This document shows, one piece after another, positions 1 through 11,800 of a DNA stretch of 64,000 bases. A program made the position numbers and the translations under genes. The stretch is taken from the NCBI GenBank assembly GCA_036489025.1, contig DASXGN010000013.1:62001-126000 (forward strand), in the 5' to 3' direction. The notes below the pieces were generated by a model. It was given only the letters and a program-made list of their open reading frames with translations. It searched no databases and was not told the DNA's origin. This DNA is from Dryocola sp036489025. GTDB taxonomy: Bacteria; Pseudomonadota; Gammaproteobacteria; Enterobacterales; Enterobacteriaceae. Positions within the stretch are counted from its first letter, which is position 1, and each line of letters begins with the position of its first letter.

Positions 1-35
1 ACTTTAGCTATAATCAAGCCAATAGCGTCTACACG

Positions 36-221
36 ATGACGAATACCAAACTAATAAAATACCCAATTGAAAATGTCGACGCAAAAAAAATGGCTGAACA
101 CTACCCCGAGTTCTTTCTGAAAGAAGGGGCAACGATTACGCTACAGTTTATTCCCTTCGATAAGCACAGCTACAACGTGACCTTTAACCACTCGCTGTTA
201 TTCTATTGTTACAAACTCTAA
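36..221 (+). CDS. small hypothetical protein
   Basis: A 61-residue open frame at the window edge begins MTNTKLIKYP and ends with an aromatic-rich tail (LLFYCYKL). I do not recognise it. There is no signal peptide or membrane segment and no strong ribosome binding site directly upstream. It lies just before a region that resembles a P4-type prophage immunity leader, so it may be a remnant of the same element. It could equally be the tail of a gene whose beginning lies outside the window, or a chance frame. Confidence 0.3.
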   Translation: MTNTKLIKYPIENVDAKKMAEHYPEFFLKEGATITLQFIPFDKHSYNVTFNHSLLFYCYKL

Positions 222-369
222 TGATAGAAATACAGGCTGGCTTATTCGTTTTCACTGTTGTTATCGCCACGTCATGCCTGCGATAGCGGTATTTTAATTC
301 CACTTTGCGAGAAACCTCGCAGGGATGAAATGCAATATTGAAATACGCGATTCTTTGCTTGTGAGCCCC

Positions 370-500
370 AATCCCGCACGCTAGTCTATTTTTGCACCAG
401 CGAACTCTGGTGCCGGGCGTAGGAACCCGTTAGAGACACCGGCGGCAAGCTAGCTATTAGCTTTGTATTAACGCAACACCTGCACACCTTTATCCTGACC
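370..500 (+). ncRNA. possible C4-like antisense RNA / P4-type immunity leader
   Basis: This non-coding stretch carries compact hairpins: GCACCAG pairs with CTGGTGC (about 395-414), followed by a small CGGG/CCCG stem whose loop holds GTAGGAAC. That loop is complementary over 7 bases (TTCCTAC) to the start of the next ORF around 548-554. A leader RNA that pairs with the translation start of the next gene is the design of the C4 and CI immunity RNAs of phages P1 and P4. The assignment is inferred from layout and remembered family features; 222-369 shows only a short TGCGAG/CTCGCA hairpin. Confidence 0.3.
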
Positions 501-501
501 C

Positions 502-1068
502 ATGGTGACGCTGGTGGGACAGCCTCAGCGCTGGCCGGTTTTTCCGATGTCCGGTATTCCTACTCCCACCAGCGCTACCACCTGCAAGCGTAGGAATCTC
601 AGTGGCAGCCATATACACGAAACATTGGAGCTTAACGTCATGATGACAAACATAAAACCTATCCCTACTCGCCCTGCCGCTGTTCATATGACCCTGGAAT
701 TCTTCGAGCTGCTGGACACCTGTGAAGCGCTGGCGAAAGAGCTGGCAGACCCCGCCAGCAAACCCTATCGGCAGACGCTTTATATTCGCCTCGCCGACGA
801 CCTGGCCGGGATAGAAGCCGAGCAGGAAAAACCGCTCACGCAGCAGCAGGTCGACTGCCTGACGGTTGCTGAGCTTATAGCAACCCAGCCGCAGCACATT
901 GCCGGCAACTCAGCCTTACTCCGCCAGCATTGCAGTGCCTTAACAAAAGTTTTACGCGCCCAGCAGCAAACGTCGGAGGTCAATGACACACTTAACGCTC
1001 TGCTCTGCAAAATGGTCAATCTGCTGATTGATGATTTGTTGACGCCGCGTCCTGCAAAGGCAGACTGA
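502..1068 (+). CDS. Ash-like P4-prophage remnant protein / hypothetical
   Basis: The first 45 residues (MVTLVGQPQRWPV, then SATTC near residue 28) resemble the start of the Ash/Icd-like proteins of P4-type satellite prophages, which are recognisable by GQPQ-WPV and RATTC. The rest (from about residue 47) is a helical, unassigned 142-residue segment rich in Leu and Gln. A second start at 640 (ATGATG) has a good GGAG nine bases upstream, so the real product may be only residues 47-188, with the first part being a translated leader. No integrase, alpha primase or other P4 gene is nearby, so this looks like an orphan fragment. Function is unknown. Confidence 0.45.
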   Translation: MVTLVGQPQRWPVFPMSGIPTPTSATTCKRRNLSGSHIHETLELNVMMTNIKPIPTRPAAVHMTLEFFELLDTCEALAKELADPASKPYRQTLYIRLADDLAGIEAEQEKPLTQQQVDCLTVAELIATQPQHIAGNSALLRQHCSALTKVLRAQQQTSEVNDTLNALLCKMVNLLIDDLLTPRPAKAD

Positions 1069-1127
1069 GGGCTAAAACGGTGGATGCGCGAGCGCCTGTC
1101 CACCCCTCCTCTCCGGCCCCACAGGGC

Positions 1128-1466
1128 TCAATACCGATAAAACCAATAGCCAGCCGCAGCTATCAGCGCCACATTCACCGCCACGCTGAGGGCAAAATAG
1201 GTTCTGAACGGCTGCTTTTGGGTTTTATGGCGAAAAAGCTGCTGAGCGAGAATGCCGCCAACCCAGCCGCCAACAAAGCCAAACGTCAGCAGGGTAAGTT
1301 CCGGCACCCTGCGCCAGGCTTTGACCGCCGCCAGCTTATCCGTGCCGTAAATCGCCAGCGTCAGCAGGTTGGCAAACAGAAACCACATCGCCACGGGATG
1401 CGGCAGAAATGCGCTGCCGGTCGCCGCCAGCAGCAAAAGCAAATAACAGAAACGATTAAAATTCAT
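1128..1466 (-). CDS. DUF1294 family inner-membrane protein
   Basis: A 112-residue protein with about three to four hydrophobic segments (residues 5-20, 25-42, 60-75 and 88-108). The central motif IYGTDKLAA, then RVPE, GG-VGG and FRHKTQK, is the signature of the DUF1294 family, small membrane proteins found fused to cold-shock domains or alone. Nothing is known of the activity. It is transcribed away from the MBL gene that follows and has only a weak ribosome binding site. The identification rests on the motif and the length, which is usual for stand-alone members. Confidence 0.75.
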   Translation of the reverse strand: MNFNRFCYLLLLLAATGSAFLPHPVAMWFLFANLLTLAIYGTDKLAAVKAWRRVPELTLLTFGFVGGWVGGILAQQLFRHKTQKQPFRTYFALSVAVNVALIAAAGYWFYRY

Positions 1467-1674
1467 ATTATTAGTCGGATTGAGGCCGATTCAGCCATCG
1501 TCAGAAATCATGGCGCAACTATACCGGAGCGGGCTAAATCCGTCAGCCTTCCATGGTTGACCCAATCCCATCGATAATTGACCTTAAGCCAGCGGCGCAA
1601 TAGCCTGAATTCATCATAATGAGCATCACAGGCCACATGGTCCCCCCTCATTATCTGGAAACAGGAGCGTATAA

Positions 1675-2451
1675 ATGAAAATCACCCAGGTTCGTAACGC
1701 CACTCAGCTTATTACCTTTGCCGGGAAGACGTTCCTTATCGACCCGATGCTGTCGCCTAAAGATACTTACCCCGGCTTTGCCGGCACGCTGCTGTCCGAT
1801 ATTCGTATTCCGATGGTCGAGCTGCCGCTGGGTATTGAAACGCTGCTGGACGTGGACGCCATCATCGTGACGCATACACATCTGGATCACTGGGACGACG
1901 CGGCTGTCGCCCACATTCCAAAAGGAAAGCTGATTTACGTGCAGAATGAAGGCGACGAACGCCTTCTCCGCTCGCAGGGTTTCACTCATCTGCGGGTGCT
2001 CTCCGCCAGCAGTCGCTTCGGCGAAATTGAGCTGATTAAAACTGACGGCCAGCACGGCAGCGATGAAGCCTACGCCAATCCGCAAATCGCCGAACGCATG
2101 GGCGAAGCCTGCGGCGTGGTGTTCCGCCATCCCTCAGAACAAACGGTGTATCTTGTCGGCGATTCCATCTGGATTAACGCCGTGGCAGAAAACATGCGTC
2201 AGTATCGCCCCGGCGTGGTGATTCTCAATACCGGCTGGGCGCACCTGCAAGGCTACGGCCCGATTATTTTTGGCCGCGAAGACATTCTGAAAACACACTT
2301 CATCCTGCCCGAAGCGCAGATCGTCGGCACCCATATGGAAGCCGTAAACCATTGCCTGGTGACCCGGAAAGATCTGCTGGAGTATGCTGCGGTGAATAAT
2401 ATTCAGCAGTTCGTCAGCGCCCCGGCAGACGGTGAAACCCTGACCTTCTAA
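1675..2451 (+). CDS. MBL-fold metal-dependent hydrolase, UlaG-like
   Basis: A 258-residue cytoplasmic protein of the metallo-beta-lactamase fold. The metal-binding motif THTHLDHWDD (HxHxDH) is at residues 65-74, a conserved GDS lies near 163-165 and the late His is in GTHMEA near 222. The N-terminus (FAGKTFLIDPML) is typical of the UlaG-like/beta-lactamase-2 branch. GGAGCGTATAA directly precedes the start. The GlxA-type regulator begins 25 bases after its stop on the same strand, so the two are probably one transcript. The substrate is not apparent. Confidence 0.8.
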   Translation: MKITQVRNATQLITFAGKTFLIDPMLSPKDTYPGFAGTLLSDIRIPMVELPLGIETLLDVDAIIVTHTHLDHWDDAAVAHIPKGKLIYVQNEGDERLLRSQGFTHLRVLSASSRFGEIELIKTDGQHGSDEAYANPQIAERMGEACGVVFRHPSEQTVYLVGDSIWINAVAENMRQYRPGVVILNTGWAHLQGYGPIIFGREDILKTHFILPEAQIVGTHMEAVNHCLVTRKDLLEYAAVNNIQQFVSAPADGETLTF

Positions 2452-2476
2452 CCCCCAGCGCTGCGGAGAATCAGTT

Positions 2477-3439
2477 ATGCCCCAGACCAGAGTCGCGATC
2501 GTTGCCACCGAAGGGTTCAGCACCTTTCACTTTTCCGTGCCGCTGATTCTTTTCGGCGACTCGGCCACGGACAAAAAGCTGTTCACGCGCCTGATTTGTG
2601 CCGAACAGCCGGGGCTAATCTGGTCCAAAGAAGGGACCGCGGTGAAAGCAGATCACGGTCTGGACACGCTGGCGACGGCGGATATTGTCATCATCCCCTT
2701 CTGGGGAAAGGTACATGCAAAACCTGCCCCACGGCTGCTGGAGGCTCTCGTTGCCGCCCGCAGCAACGGCGCGACGCTGGTCGGCCTGTGCCTGGGCACG
2801 TTTGTGCTGGCCTACGCCGGGCTGCTCGACGGTAAGCGCGCCGCTACCCACTGGGAGTTTGAGCAGGATTTCCAGCGGCTGTTCCCCTGCGTCAGGCTGG
2901 ACGTGAACATGCTTTACGTTGACGACGACGGGCTAATCACCTCGGCAGGCACCGCCGCCGCGCTGGACTGCTGCCTGTACGTCATTCGCCAACGGTTCGG
3001 CGCGGGCGTGGCTAACCAGATTGCCCGGCGAATGGTTACGCCACCGTATCGTGAAGGCGGCCAGGCTCAGTACATTGAGCAGGCGGTGCCTCACAGCACG
3101 ACCGACGGGCGCATCAACACGCTGCTGGATTATCTCCAGCGCAACCTGCATCAGACTCAGGATATCGACTCGCTGGCGGGGCTGGTGTCCATGAGCCGCC
3201 GCACGCTAACCCGCCATTTTCAGAAGGCCACCGGCATGTCGATCGGCGAGTGGATTGCCACGGAGCGCCTGCATCGCAGCCAGGTTTTACTGGAAACCAC
3301 CGCGCTGTCCGTCGAGCACGTAGCCGAACGTGCGGGCTTCCAGTCCGCCATCACCTTTCGCCAGCTTTTTCGCCAGAGGACCGGCGTCAGCCCGGCAGAA
3401 TGGCGTAAAACCTTTCGAGGAATGGCCAGCGCCGAATAG
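2477..3439 (+). CDS. GlxA-type transcriptional regulator (DJ-1/PfpI domain plus AraC HTH)
   Basis: A 320-residue two-domain regulator. Residues 5-170 form a DJ-1/PfpI-like (class I glutamine amidotransferase-like) sensor; the nucleophile-elbow Cys sits in LVGLCLGTFVLA. Residues 210-312 form an AraC/XylS double helix-turn-helix, with LAGLVSMSRRTLTRHFQKATG and the closing VAERAGFQSAITFRQLFR then GVSPAEWR. In this family the N-terminal domain senses a ligand and is not enzymatic. The start has GGAG nine bases upstream. Being joined to the MBL hydrolase suggests it controls that gene, but no operator was identified. Confidence 0.85.
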   Translation: MPQTRVAIVATEGFSTFHFSVPLILFGDSATDKKLFTRLICAEQPGLIWSKEGTAVKADHGLDTLATADIVIIPFWGKVHAKPAPRLLEALVAARSNGATLVGLCLGTFVLAYAGLLDGKRAATHWEFEQDFQRLFPCVRLDVNMLYVDDDGLITSAGTAAALDCCLYVIRQRFGAGVANQIARRMVTPPYREGGQAQYIEQAVPHSTTDGRINTLLDYLQRNLHQTQDIDSLAGLVSMSRRTLTRHFQKATGMSIGEWIATERLHRSQVLLETTALSVEHVAERAGFQSAITFRQLFRQRTGVSPAEWRKTFRGMASAE

Positions 3440-3710
3440 CCGGGAGCCTGCGCAGGGCGTACCGGCGCATCGCGAAAAAAACACCTCAAAAAACTGACTA
3501 TATTTCAAATAAATATCTATCGCCTCGAGATTATCTGCCGTTTCAACCACGTCTCTTTTCAGGCCTGAACTGGCTGAATGTAAACATATCGTTATATTTA
3601 TAACTGAATGTTAATGTTCTCCGTTTCGCGCCTTAGCATTCAGGTATTCATTTTTCACGCGCAATGGTTGCAGGGAAAAATACTCCGGCTACATACCAAG
3701 AGGCTATGAA

Positions 3711-5687
3711 ATGAGACTAAAACCGATCGTCAGGAGCCTGGCTCTGGCGGGATTACTGACTACGTTTGCCGTACCCGGTTTTGCACAAGAGACCCAAAAA
3801 GACGCTACGGCCGCCACCAAACAAGCTAACGACGCGCTTTATAACCAGCTGCCCTTCTCCGATAACACCGACTTTACCAACGCCCACAAAGGGTTCATCG
3901 CTCCGCTTCCCGAAGCCGTCATTAAGGGCGAACAGGGCAACGTCATCTGGAACCCGCAGCAGTACGCCTTTATTAAAGAGGGCGATAAGGCACCCGACTC
4001 CGTCAACCCGAGCCTGTGGCGTCAGTCCCAGCTGATCAATATCAGCGGCCTGTTCGAAGTCACCGACGGCGTCTACCAGATTCGCAACCTTGATTTGTCG
4101 AACATGACGATCATCGAGGGTAAAGAAGGCGTGACCGTGGTCGACCCGCTAGTTTCTGCGGAAACCGCCAAAGTCGGCATGGATCTTTATTTCAAAAATC
4201 GCGGCAACAAACCCGTTGTGGCGGTGATTTATACCCACAGCCACGTTGACCACTACGGCGGCGTGCGCGGCGTGGTGGACGAGGCTGACGTAAAATCTGG
4301 CAAGGTCAAAATCTACGCGCCGGCCGGATTTATGGAATCTGCCGTGGCCGAAAATATTATGGCGGGCAACGTCATGAGCCGCCGCGCCAGCTACATGTAC
4401 GGCAACCTGCTACAGGCGGATCCTAAAGGCCAGGTCGGTGCCGGACTGGGCACCACCACCTCCGCCGGGACGGTAACGCTTATCGCCCCGACCAACTACG
4501 TGACCAAAACCGGGCAAAAAGAAGTCATCGACGGCTTAACCTATGACTTTATGCTGGCCCCAGGCTCGGAGGCCCCGGCGGAAATGCTGTGGTACATCGA
4601 AGAGAAAAAACTCATCGAAACCGCTGAGGACGTCACCCACACTCTGCACAACACTTACTCTCTGCGCGGAGCAAAAATCCGCGAGCCGCTGCCGTGGTCG
4701 AAATACATCAACGACGCGATCAACCTCTGGGGCGACAAGGCCGAAATCATCATGGCCCAGCACCACTGGCCAACGTGGGGCAATGACAACGTTAACCAAC
4801 TGCTGAAAAGCCAGCGCGACCTTTACCGCTACATTAACGACCAGACGCTGCGCATGGCGAACGAAGGCCTGACCCGCGATGAGATTGCGGCCAACTTTAA
4901 GCTGCCGCCGTCGCTGGCCAACGTCTGGGCCAACCGGGGTTACTACGGCTCGGTCAGCCACGACGTGAAAGCCACCTACGTGCTATATCTCGGCTGGTTC
5001 GACGGCAATCCGGCCACGCTTGATGAGCTGCCGCCGGAAGAAGCCGCGAAGAAATTTGTCGAGTATATGGGCGGCGCGGACAGCATCCTTGAAAAAGCCA
5101 AAGCGGACTTCGACAAGGGTGATTACCGCTGGGTAGCGCAGGTAGTCAGCAAAGTTGTTTTTGCCGATCCAGGCAACCTCGCCGCGCGCAACCTTGAAGC
5201 CGACGCGCTTGAACAGCTGGGCTACCAGGCGGAATCCGGGCCGTGGCGTAACTTCTATCTGACCGGCGCGCAGGAGCTGCGTAACGGCGTCCAGAAGCTG
5301 CCAACGCCGAATACCGCCAGCCCGGACACCGTTCGCGCGATGACGCCAGAAATGTTCTTTGACTATCTGGCCGTGCATATCAACGGTGAAAAAGCGGCCA
5401 ATGCCAAAATGGTGCTGAACTTTGACTTCGGCCAGGACGGCGGCAAATACAAGCTTGAGCTGGAAAACGGCGTGCTGAACCACACCGCAGACGCGCAGGC
5501 ACAGAACGCTGATGCCACCGTGAACGTCTCTCGCGACGTCCTCAACAAAATCATTCTGAAAGAAGAAACGCTCAAAGAAGCCACCGACAAGGGTGATGTG
5601 AAAATCACCGGCAACGCCGACAAGCTCAACGAGATGCTGGGCTACATGGATAAATTTGAGTTCTGGTTCAATATCGTTACGCCGTAA
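3711..5687 (+). CDS. exported alkyl/aryl-sulfatase, YjcS/SdsA1-type
   Basis: A 658-residue protein with a Sec signal peptide (residues 1-25, ending VPGFA). An MBL domain carries THSHVDHYGG at about residues 176-185 as zinc ligands and the later AQHHWPTWG. An alkylsulfatase dimerisation region follows, and a C-terminal SCP2-like domain lies at about residues 540-650. This is the architecture of type III linear alkyl sulfatases, which hydrolyse SDS-like primary or secondary alkyl sulfates to alcohol and sulfate in the periplasm. The length matches E. coli YjcS and Pseudomonas SdsA1. AGAGG lies nine bases before the ATG and a terminator follows, so it is probably monocistronic. Primary versus secondary substrate preference cannot be told from the sequence. 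Confidence 0.85.
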   Translation: MRLKPIVRSLALAGLLTTFAVPGFAQETQKDATAATKQANDALYNQLPFSDNTDFTNAHKGFIAPLPEAVIKGEQGNVIWNPQQYAFIKEGDKAPDSVNPSLWRQSQLINISGLFEVTDGVYQIRNLDLSNMTIIEGKEGVTVVDPLVSAETAKVGMDLYFKNRGNKPVVAVIYTHSHVDHYGGVRGVVDEADVKSGKVKIYAPAGFMESAVAENIMAGNVMSRRASYMYGNLLQADPKGQVGAGLGTTTSAGTVTLIAPTNYVTKTGQKEVIDGLTYDFMLAPGSEAPAEMLWYIEEKKLIETAEDVTHTLHNTYSLRGAKIREPLPWSKYINDAINLWGDKAEIIMAQHHWPTWGNDNVNQLLKSQRDLYRYINDQTLRMANEGLTRDEIAANFKLPPSLANVWANRGYYGSVSHDVKATYVLYLGWFDGNPATLDELPPEEAAKKFVEYMGGADSILEKAKADFDKGDYRWVAQVVSKVVFADPGNLAARNLEADALEQLGYQAESGPWRNFYLTGAQELRNGVQKLPTPNTASPDTVRAMTPEMFFDYLAVHINGEKAANAKMVLNFDFGQDGGKYKLELENGVLNHTADAQAQNADATVNVSRDVLNKIILKEETLKEATDKGDVKITGNADKLNEMLGYMDKFEFWFNIVTP

Positions 5688-5694
5688 ATATCAC

Positions 5695-5730
5695 GCCCCG
5701 GCGATCCAGCTTCACCGGGGCTTTTTATTT
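5695..5730 (+). terminator. Rho-independent terminator after the alkylsulfatase
   Basis: GCCCCGG (5695-5701) pairs with CCGGGGC (5715-5721), followed by CTTTTTATTT. It starts eight bases after the sulfatase stop codon. Confidence 0.85.
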
Positions 5731-5872
5731 AAAGACGCCAATATATTCATCATCAATACAGCTCTAATCTATTGATAGAAAATTAAAATCCCACGAAGCG
5801 CAGGAAATTCAAACCCAGGACTGACCGAATAACTCTATTTTTAATATGCGACGGAGCAACGGGTATATATAT

Positions 5873-8800
5873 ATGAATATCATTTACCGCCTTGTCTGGA
5901 GCCATTCCCATAATGACTTCGTGGTTGCTTCAGAAACAACTAAAAGCCGCAAAAAAACGAAGGGGCGTTCGGTCTCCCTTATTTCCTTGCTCAGCGCGCT
6001 CATTCTGCCCTGCGCCCCGGCCATTGCCGTTGATATAAACTGGGCGAGCGCTTACCCCAGCTACCTGTTTCCCACCGGCACCAATTATGATCAGGTGCTA
6101 AACACCGGCTTTGCTTTCACGATTGACGGTGCTACCGCCACGCCCAACCACTATGCGGCCGGAACGGTGCTTAATATTCTCGGCCCCCTTCCCACGATCG
6201 CCGCTGGGATCAACGGCAGCGCGACCCCGCTGCTGGTTCGCAATGGCCTGGCCGACAGCACAGGCCCGGCAGCCGATCCTGGGCGTATTACTTTTATTGA
6301 AGCGACCGACTCCGGCGGCGGTACGACAGCCATTACCTCGGCGAATATCGACGAATTTAGCTACTCAACGAACCCTGCCACTCCCCAGCAAAACCAGGAG
6401 CTGAACGTCGTGGTGCCGGGGCTGGAAGGGAGCAATTCCGTCATCAAAGTTTATGACTCCACCACTTTCTCAGCGCCCGGTACTTCATTAGTCGGCGACC
6501 TGCCGCTTAACGTCTACGATCCCGACTCCTTCCGGATCTATAACAACTTTGGCATTGCCAGCGTCACCAGCGTGGGTGGCTCGGCCAACGTCAATATCGG
6601 GGCCGATACTAACGGCAGCACGGCCATTTCCGCCCCGGCAAACAGCATTGAGCTGCTGGCTAAAAACTCCACGCTGGCCCAGGCGCAGGCCGCGGGAGCA
6701 GCCAGCAGCGCGGTGAACTGGCTGTCCGACAACGCCGTTCATTTTGCCCCGGCTGCGGTGATTTCCAACGATCTCCAGGATCAGCAGGCCGTCAGCTCGC
6801 AGTACAACGATTCGATAACCCTGCCGAACTACGTTCAGGTCGGCCCGCTGGTGGCGCTCGACCCTCTTGAGCCTTCAATCACCTTTACGATTCATTCCGC
6901 GCAGGACATCGCCAAAGTGAACGACTTCCTGCTGGGGCAAGGGGCCTACAGCGGCAGAAACTCGCAGGTACAGCTCTGGCTAACGGGCGGCGTTACGCTG
7001 CCCGCAGAGTTTGGCGGCGCGGTTATCGACTCGACAAATATCGCGCAAAATACCTATAACGGCATTATTCAGGGGCTGCTGGCGGAAGAAGAACAGAACC
7101 GCATCAACCTCACCTATCACGTCTGGGACGACAAGCTCGCCCATACCAACAACGCCACGCTCGGCACCGGCAATCTCAACGTCATTTATGCAACGGGAGC
7201 CAACGCCAGCGGCACGGTAACCAATACCGGCAGCCTCGCGGTAAACGGCGCAACGGCAGTTATGCGGGCGGATACCGGTGCCCTGCTGACCAACAGCGGC
7301 AGCATCAATGCCTGGCGCTCCAGCTCGGCCAGCCCGCAGGCCATCGGCATGCAGGCAACGGACGCCAGGGCAGTCAATAACGGCACGCTGAACGCCGGGC
7401 TGTTTCTGGAGAAAAACGGCGGCAACCAGAACGTCAGCAATCAGGGCAGCATCGGCATGCAGGGCAACGGGGCCAGCACGTTGACCAACAACGGATACAT
7501 TAATACCGCGCTTACCGACGGCACCTCTTCGGCGGCAACAGGTTTGCAGGCGAATGGCACGACGGCGGCCACCAACAACGGCTCTATTGCCGTCGTGGGC
7601 AACAGTCGTAACGCCGATGGCCGGGCCGCAGGCTTTGGCGCAGACATCTCCGGATCGGCCACCTTTACCAACGGTGCGACCGGCAGTATTTATATCGGCA
7701 CCACGCCGATAACCAGCGCCGCGGCGGCCTCTCCGGTGGTCATGGTGGGCGGAGCTGAACCCTCGGCAGGCATTCGCACCAGCAGCGGCGGCGCGGTGAA
7801 TAACCTTGGCACCATCACGCTTGGGGCCAGTACCCGCAATGCGGTAGGCATGCTGGTGAAAGGCGCAACCGGCCCGGTAACCAATAACGGCACGATTAAC
7901 GTGCTGGGCAATCTGGCCGGTGGTTCAGCTGCGCCCAACTACGGCCTGTCGGTGACCGATACCAACACGGTGACGAATAACGGAAAGATTAACGTCACGG
8001 GCGATAACAACGTCGCGATTAACGTGCTGGCACAAACGGTCAATACGACGGTGAACTCCACGGACCTCGGCACTATCGTCGTCGGCTCGGCGGGCGACAC
8101 CGGCGGAAGTGACGATGATCCCCTCACCTACCGCAACTACGCGGTTTACGCTGAAGGCCTCTCCGGCCATCAGGCCACGGCAAATATTGACTCCACCATG
8201 AGATTGCTTGCCGCCGGGGCCATCGGCGCCCACGCGCGCGGCAGCGCAACCATTAACGTCGGTCCGCTTGCCGCTCTGACGTTTAACAACACCAATCAGA
8301 TTGGCTATTACGCCTACGGCGAGGCGGCAAAAATCAATCTCTCTACCGCGGTCATTAACGACAACGGACAGGCCGATTCGACTCTCTTCGTGGTGGGACA
8401 CGGGGCCGTTTTCGACGGCAGTTCAGGCACCAGCGCGGGTGCCTATCAGCTGACGGTTAACGGCAGCGGATCAATTGGCGTTTTTGCCAACGGCGTGGAT
8501 GAAGGCCCGGACGGCATTAAGGGCAATGCGGACGACACGGCTTCCTCACTCAATACCGGCGCGGCGACCATTACGGTTGGCGGCGAAAACGGCATCGGCG
8601 TGAAGGTGGCAGGCGGCGCGGTTGGCACCATTAATAACGGCGGGATTATCCTCAGCCACAATGACACCACGGCGGTGGTGGTGGACGGCCGCAGCTACGC
8701 CATTGATAACACGCCCGGCAACGCGAACAACGCGCTGGTGACCAGCGTCGTTTCCAACGCGCAAACCACCACCTCCGCCTCGCAAAGCGGAATCAAAGGC

Positions 8801-11800
8801 TACGACGTTTCCTATCTCGGTAAGGTTACGCTCGGCGGCAGCGGAATATCGCTCAGCGGCAACAGCAATATTGGGCTGTATCTGCACAATAACGGCACCG
8901 GTATTAACAACGCGCCGATTAGCGTGGCGGGCACCAATAATATCGGCGTTTATATTCAGGATCAGGGCACGCTGACCAACGCCGGGGACATCAGCGTCTC
9001 CGGGGCTACCGGCAGCGGCAACGTCGGCGTAAAGGTTCAGGGCAGCGGCGCACAGGTCACTCAGTTAGGCAACGTCACCGCCAGCGGCGGTCTGGCCGCG
9101 GTACAGCTCATTAATAACGGCGCAACGCTCGCCATCAGCGGCACCGACAATCACATCACCGCCTCCGCCGGGGCCGACGGTATTCGCATGGATGCCGGGG
9201 CAACTTCACTGACCGCGGCTAACACGACGATTGATATTTCCGGCACCGGCGCGGGGATAAACAACAACGCCGACACCTCAAACATCAATCTCAACGGCGT
9301 GACTATCAACGCGGGCGACGGCCCGGCAATCCGCACCGCCGTTACCTTCAAAGCGGATGGCAGCGGCAATATTCTGAACGTCAACGGGGCCGGCAGCGGA
9401 TTTGCCTTTATGAAGGCCGACGGCTCGGCGACCACCGGCAATCTGACTATCGGCAGCGGCTACACCATTAACGGCAGCGGAGCCAACAGCGTTGGCATTC
9501 TGGCCCGCACAAACGGCAGCGTGAGCTCCGGCACCAACATCATGATGGACGCCGCCGCCGGGGCCGCCATCGAGGCCACTAACGCGCAAAGCCTGACGAA
9601 CAGCGGCACAATCGGCACCAGCAGTAATACCGGCAGTACGATTCTGGCGCAAAATACCGCCGCGTTTACCAACTCCGGCAGCATCTCTTCCACCAGCACC
9701 GTCAACGCGAATTCGCTGATTGCCCTCAACGGCACGGCGGCCAGCCGCTCCATCAGCAATACCGGCTCGATTATCAGCGCCAGCCAGAACGCCACGGTGA
9801 TTGACGCTTCCGGCAGCGCTAATAATACGCTGACCAACAGCGGGACTCTGCGGGCTGCCAGCCCCACGGCTCGGGTTGTGCTTACCGGCAGCGGCAACGA
9901 CTCGGTGACGCTAACCGGCAGCTCCTCAACCATCGGGGAAATAACCCTCGGCAGCGGCAGCGACCAGTTCAGCTGGGATCGGGGCGAATTCAGCGGCGGA
10001 GTCACCTTTAGCGGCGGCGACGGACAAGATCGGGCCACCGTTGGCGATGTCAGCCTCTCATCCACCACGCATATTCTCAGCCAGGGCGGCACGGGCAGCA
10101 CGCTCACCTTCAACGGCACTCACGCGGCTCTCGCCCCCGGCACCGCCAATATCGGCTCCTTTAGCGCGGATAACCTCAGCAAAGGCACCAATATTGGCAC
10201 CGGCTGGAGCACGCTGACCCTCAACGGCGACCCGACGGACGTGCGCGTAGTAGACAACCTGACGCTTTCCGGCACGCCGATCGTTAACGTCAACAGCGGC
10301 GCAACCTTACGCAGCGCTGACAATAGCGTTACCTCCGGCCTTGCCAGCATCAACAATTACAACGTCGCCACAAACGGCGCGACCAGCCTGCTGGTGTTCG
10401 ACGGCGAGCTGGCCCCGCAAACCTACTCCGGTATTATCAGCGGCAGCGGGCAGCTGGAACGCGCGGCGGGCAGCACGACGCTGCTGGGCAACAATACCTA
10501 CACCGGCAGCACCATCATCGACGGCGACGGCATTTTGCAGCTGGGCAACGGCGGCACCACCGGCGGCCTGTCAACCGTCACCAACATCACGGATAACGGC
10601 ACGCTGATCGTCAACCGGGCCGATAACGTCGCGCTGAACGGCGCGATAAACGGCAGCGGCTCGTTCCACCAGGACGGCGCTGGCGTCACTCGCCTCGGCG
10701 GATCTAACGGCTATAAAGCGCAGACGCAGGTTAACCGCGGTACGCTGCTGATTAACGGCGATCAAACCCAGGCGACGGGTGATACCACGGTTGCCAGCGG
10801 CGCGGCGCTGGGTGGCAAAGGCACGATTGGCGGCAACGTCAGCTTTGCTGCCAACACGGTGCTGACTCCCGGCGACGGCGGCGCGGGCACGCTGGCCATC
10901 AACGGCAGTCTGTCGCTGAATGCCACGACAAAAAGCCAGTTCGACCTCGGCCAGGCCTTCACGCCCGGCGGAGCATTAAACGATCTGGTGAACGTCGCGG
11001 GCGATCTGCTGCTGGACGGGGTGGTCAACGTCTCCACCACGCCGGGCGGGCTGTTCCTCCCCGGCGTTTATCGGCTGTTCAACTACACCGGCACGCTAAC
11101 CAATAACGTTCTCGATATCGGCACTCTGCCGACCGGCAATACCTCTATTTACAGCGTCCAGACGGCGATACCCAGGCAGGTCAACCTGATCCTGGGGTTC
11201 TCTCCGGATGATTTAATCAGCCTGCAATACTGGGACGGCCCGGATGTCAGCAGCAACCACGGCCCGACGGGCATCGAAGGCAACGGTGAAATCAACGGCG
11301 GCACCGGCGTCTGGCTGGCTCGATCGGTGACGGACACCAACAACTGGACCAACGCGGGCGGCGTGGGCAACGAACCCTGGGCGCAGGGGGCCTTCGCCAT
11401 CTTCCAGGGAACCGGCGGCACGGTCACCCTCAGCGATGCCAACGGCGCGGTCATCACCTCCGGCATGCAGTTTACCTCCAACGGCTATACCTTAGTCGGC
11501 GGGGCCAGCTCCGCTTACCCGGACGGCACGGTTCCGCTGTCCATTCTCCGCTCGGCTAACCTCGTCCCTTCCGTTAACTATGCCGCCGAGGGGGAAACAA
11601 CGGCGGACGCCTATTTCGCGATTCGCGTTGGCGCGGGGAGCGACGGAGCCGACCTGACCACCACCCTTGCCGCCGATCTGGTTCAGCCGACGACGGCAAC
11701 GGATATTTTGAAACTGGTGAAGCTCGATCCCGGTCGCCTGATCCTCACCGGGAATAATGCCTACGCCGGCGGCACGGAAATCTACGGCGGCACGCTGAAC

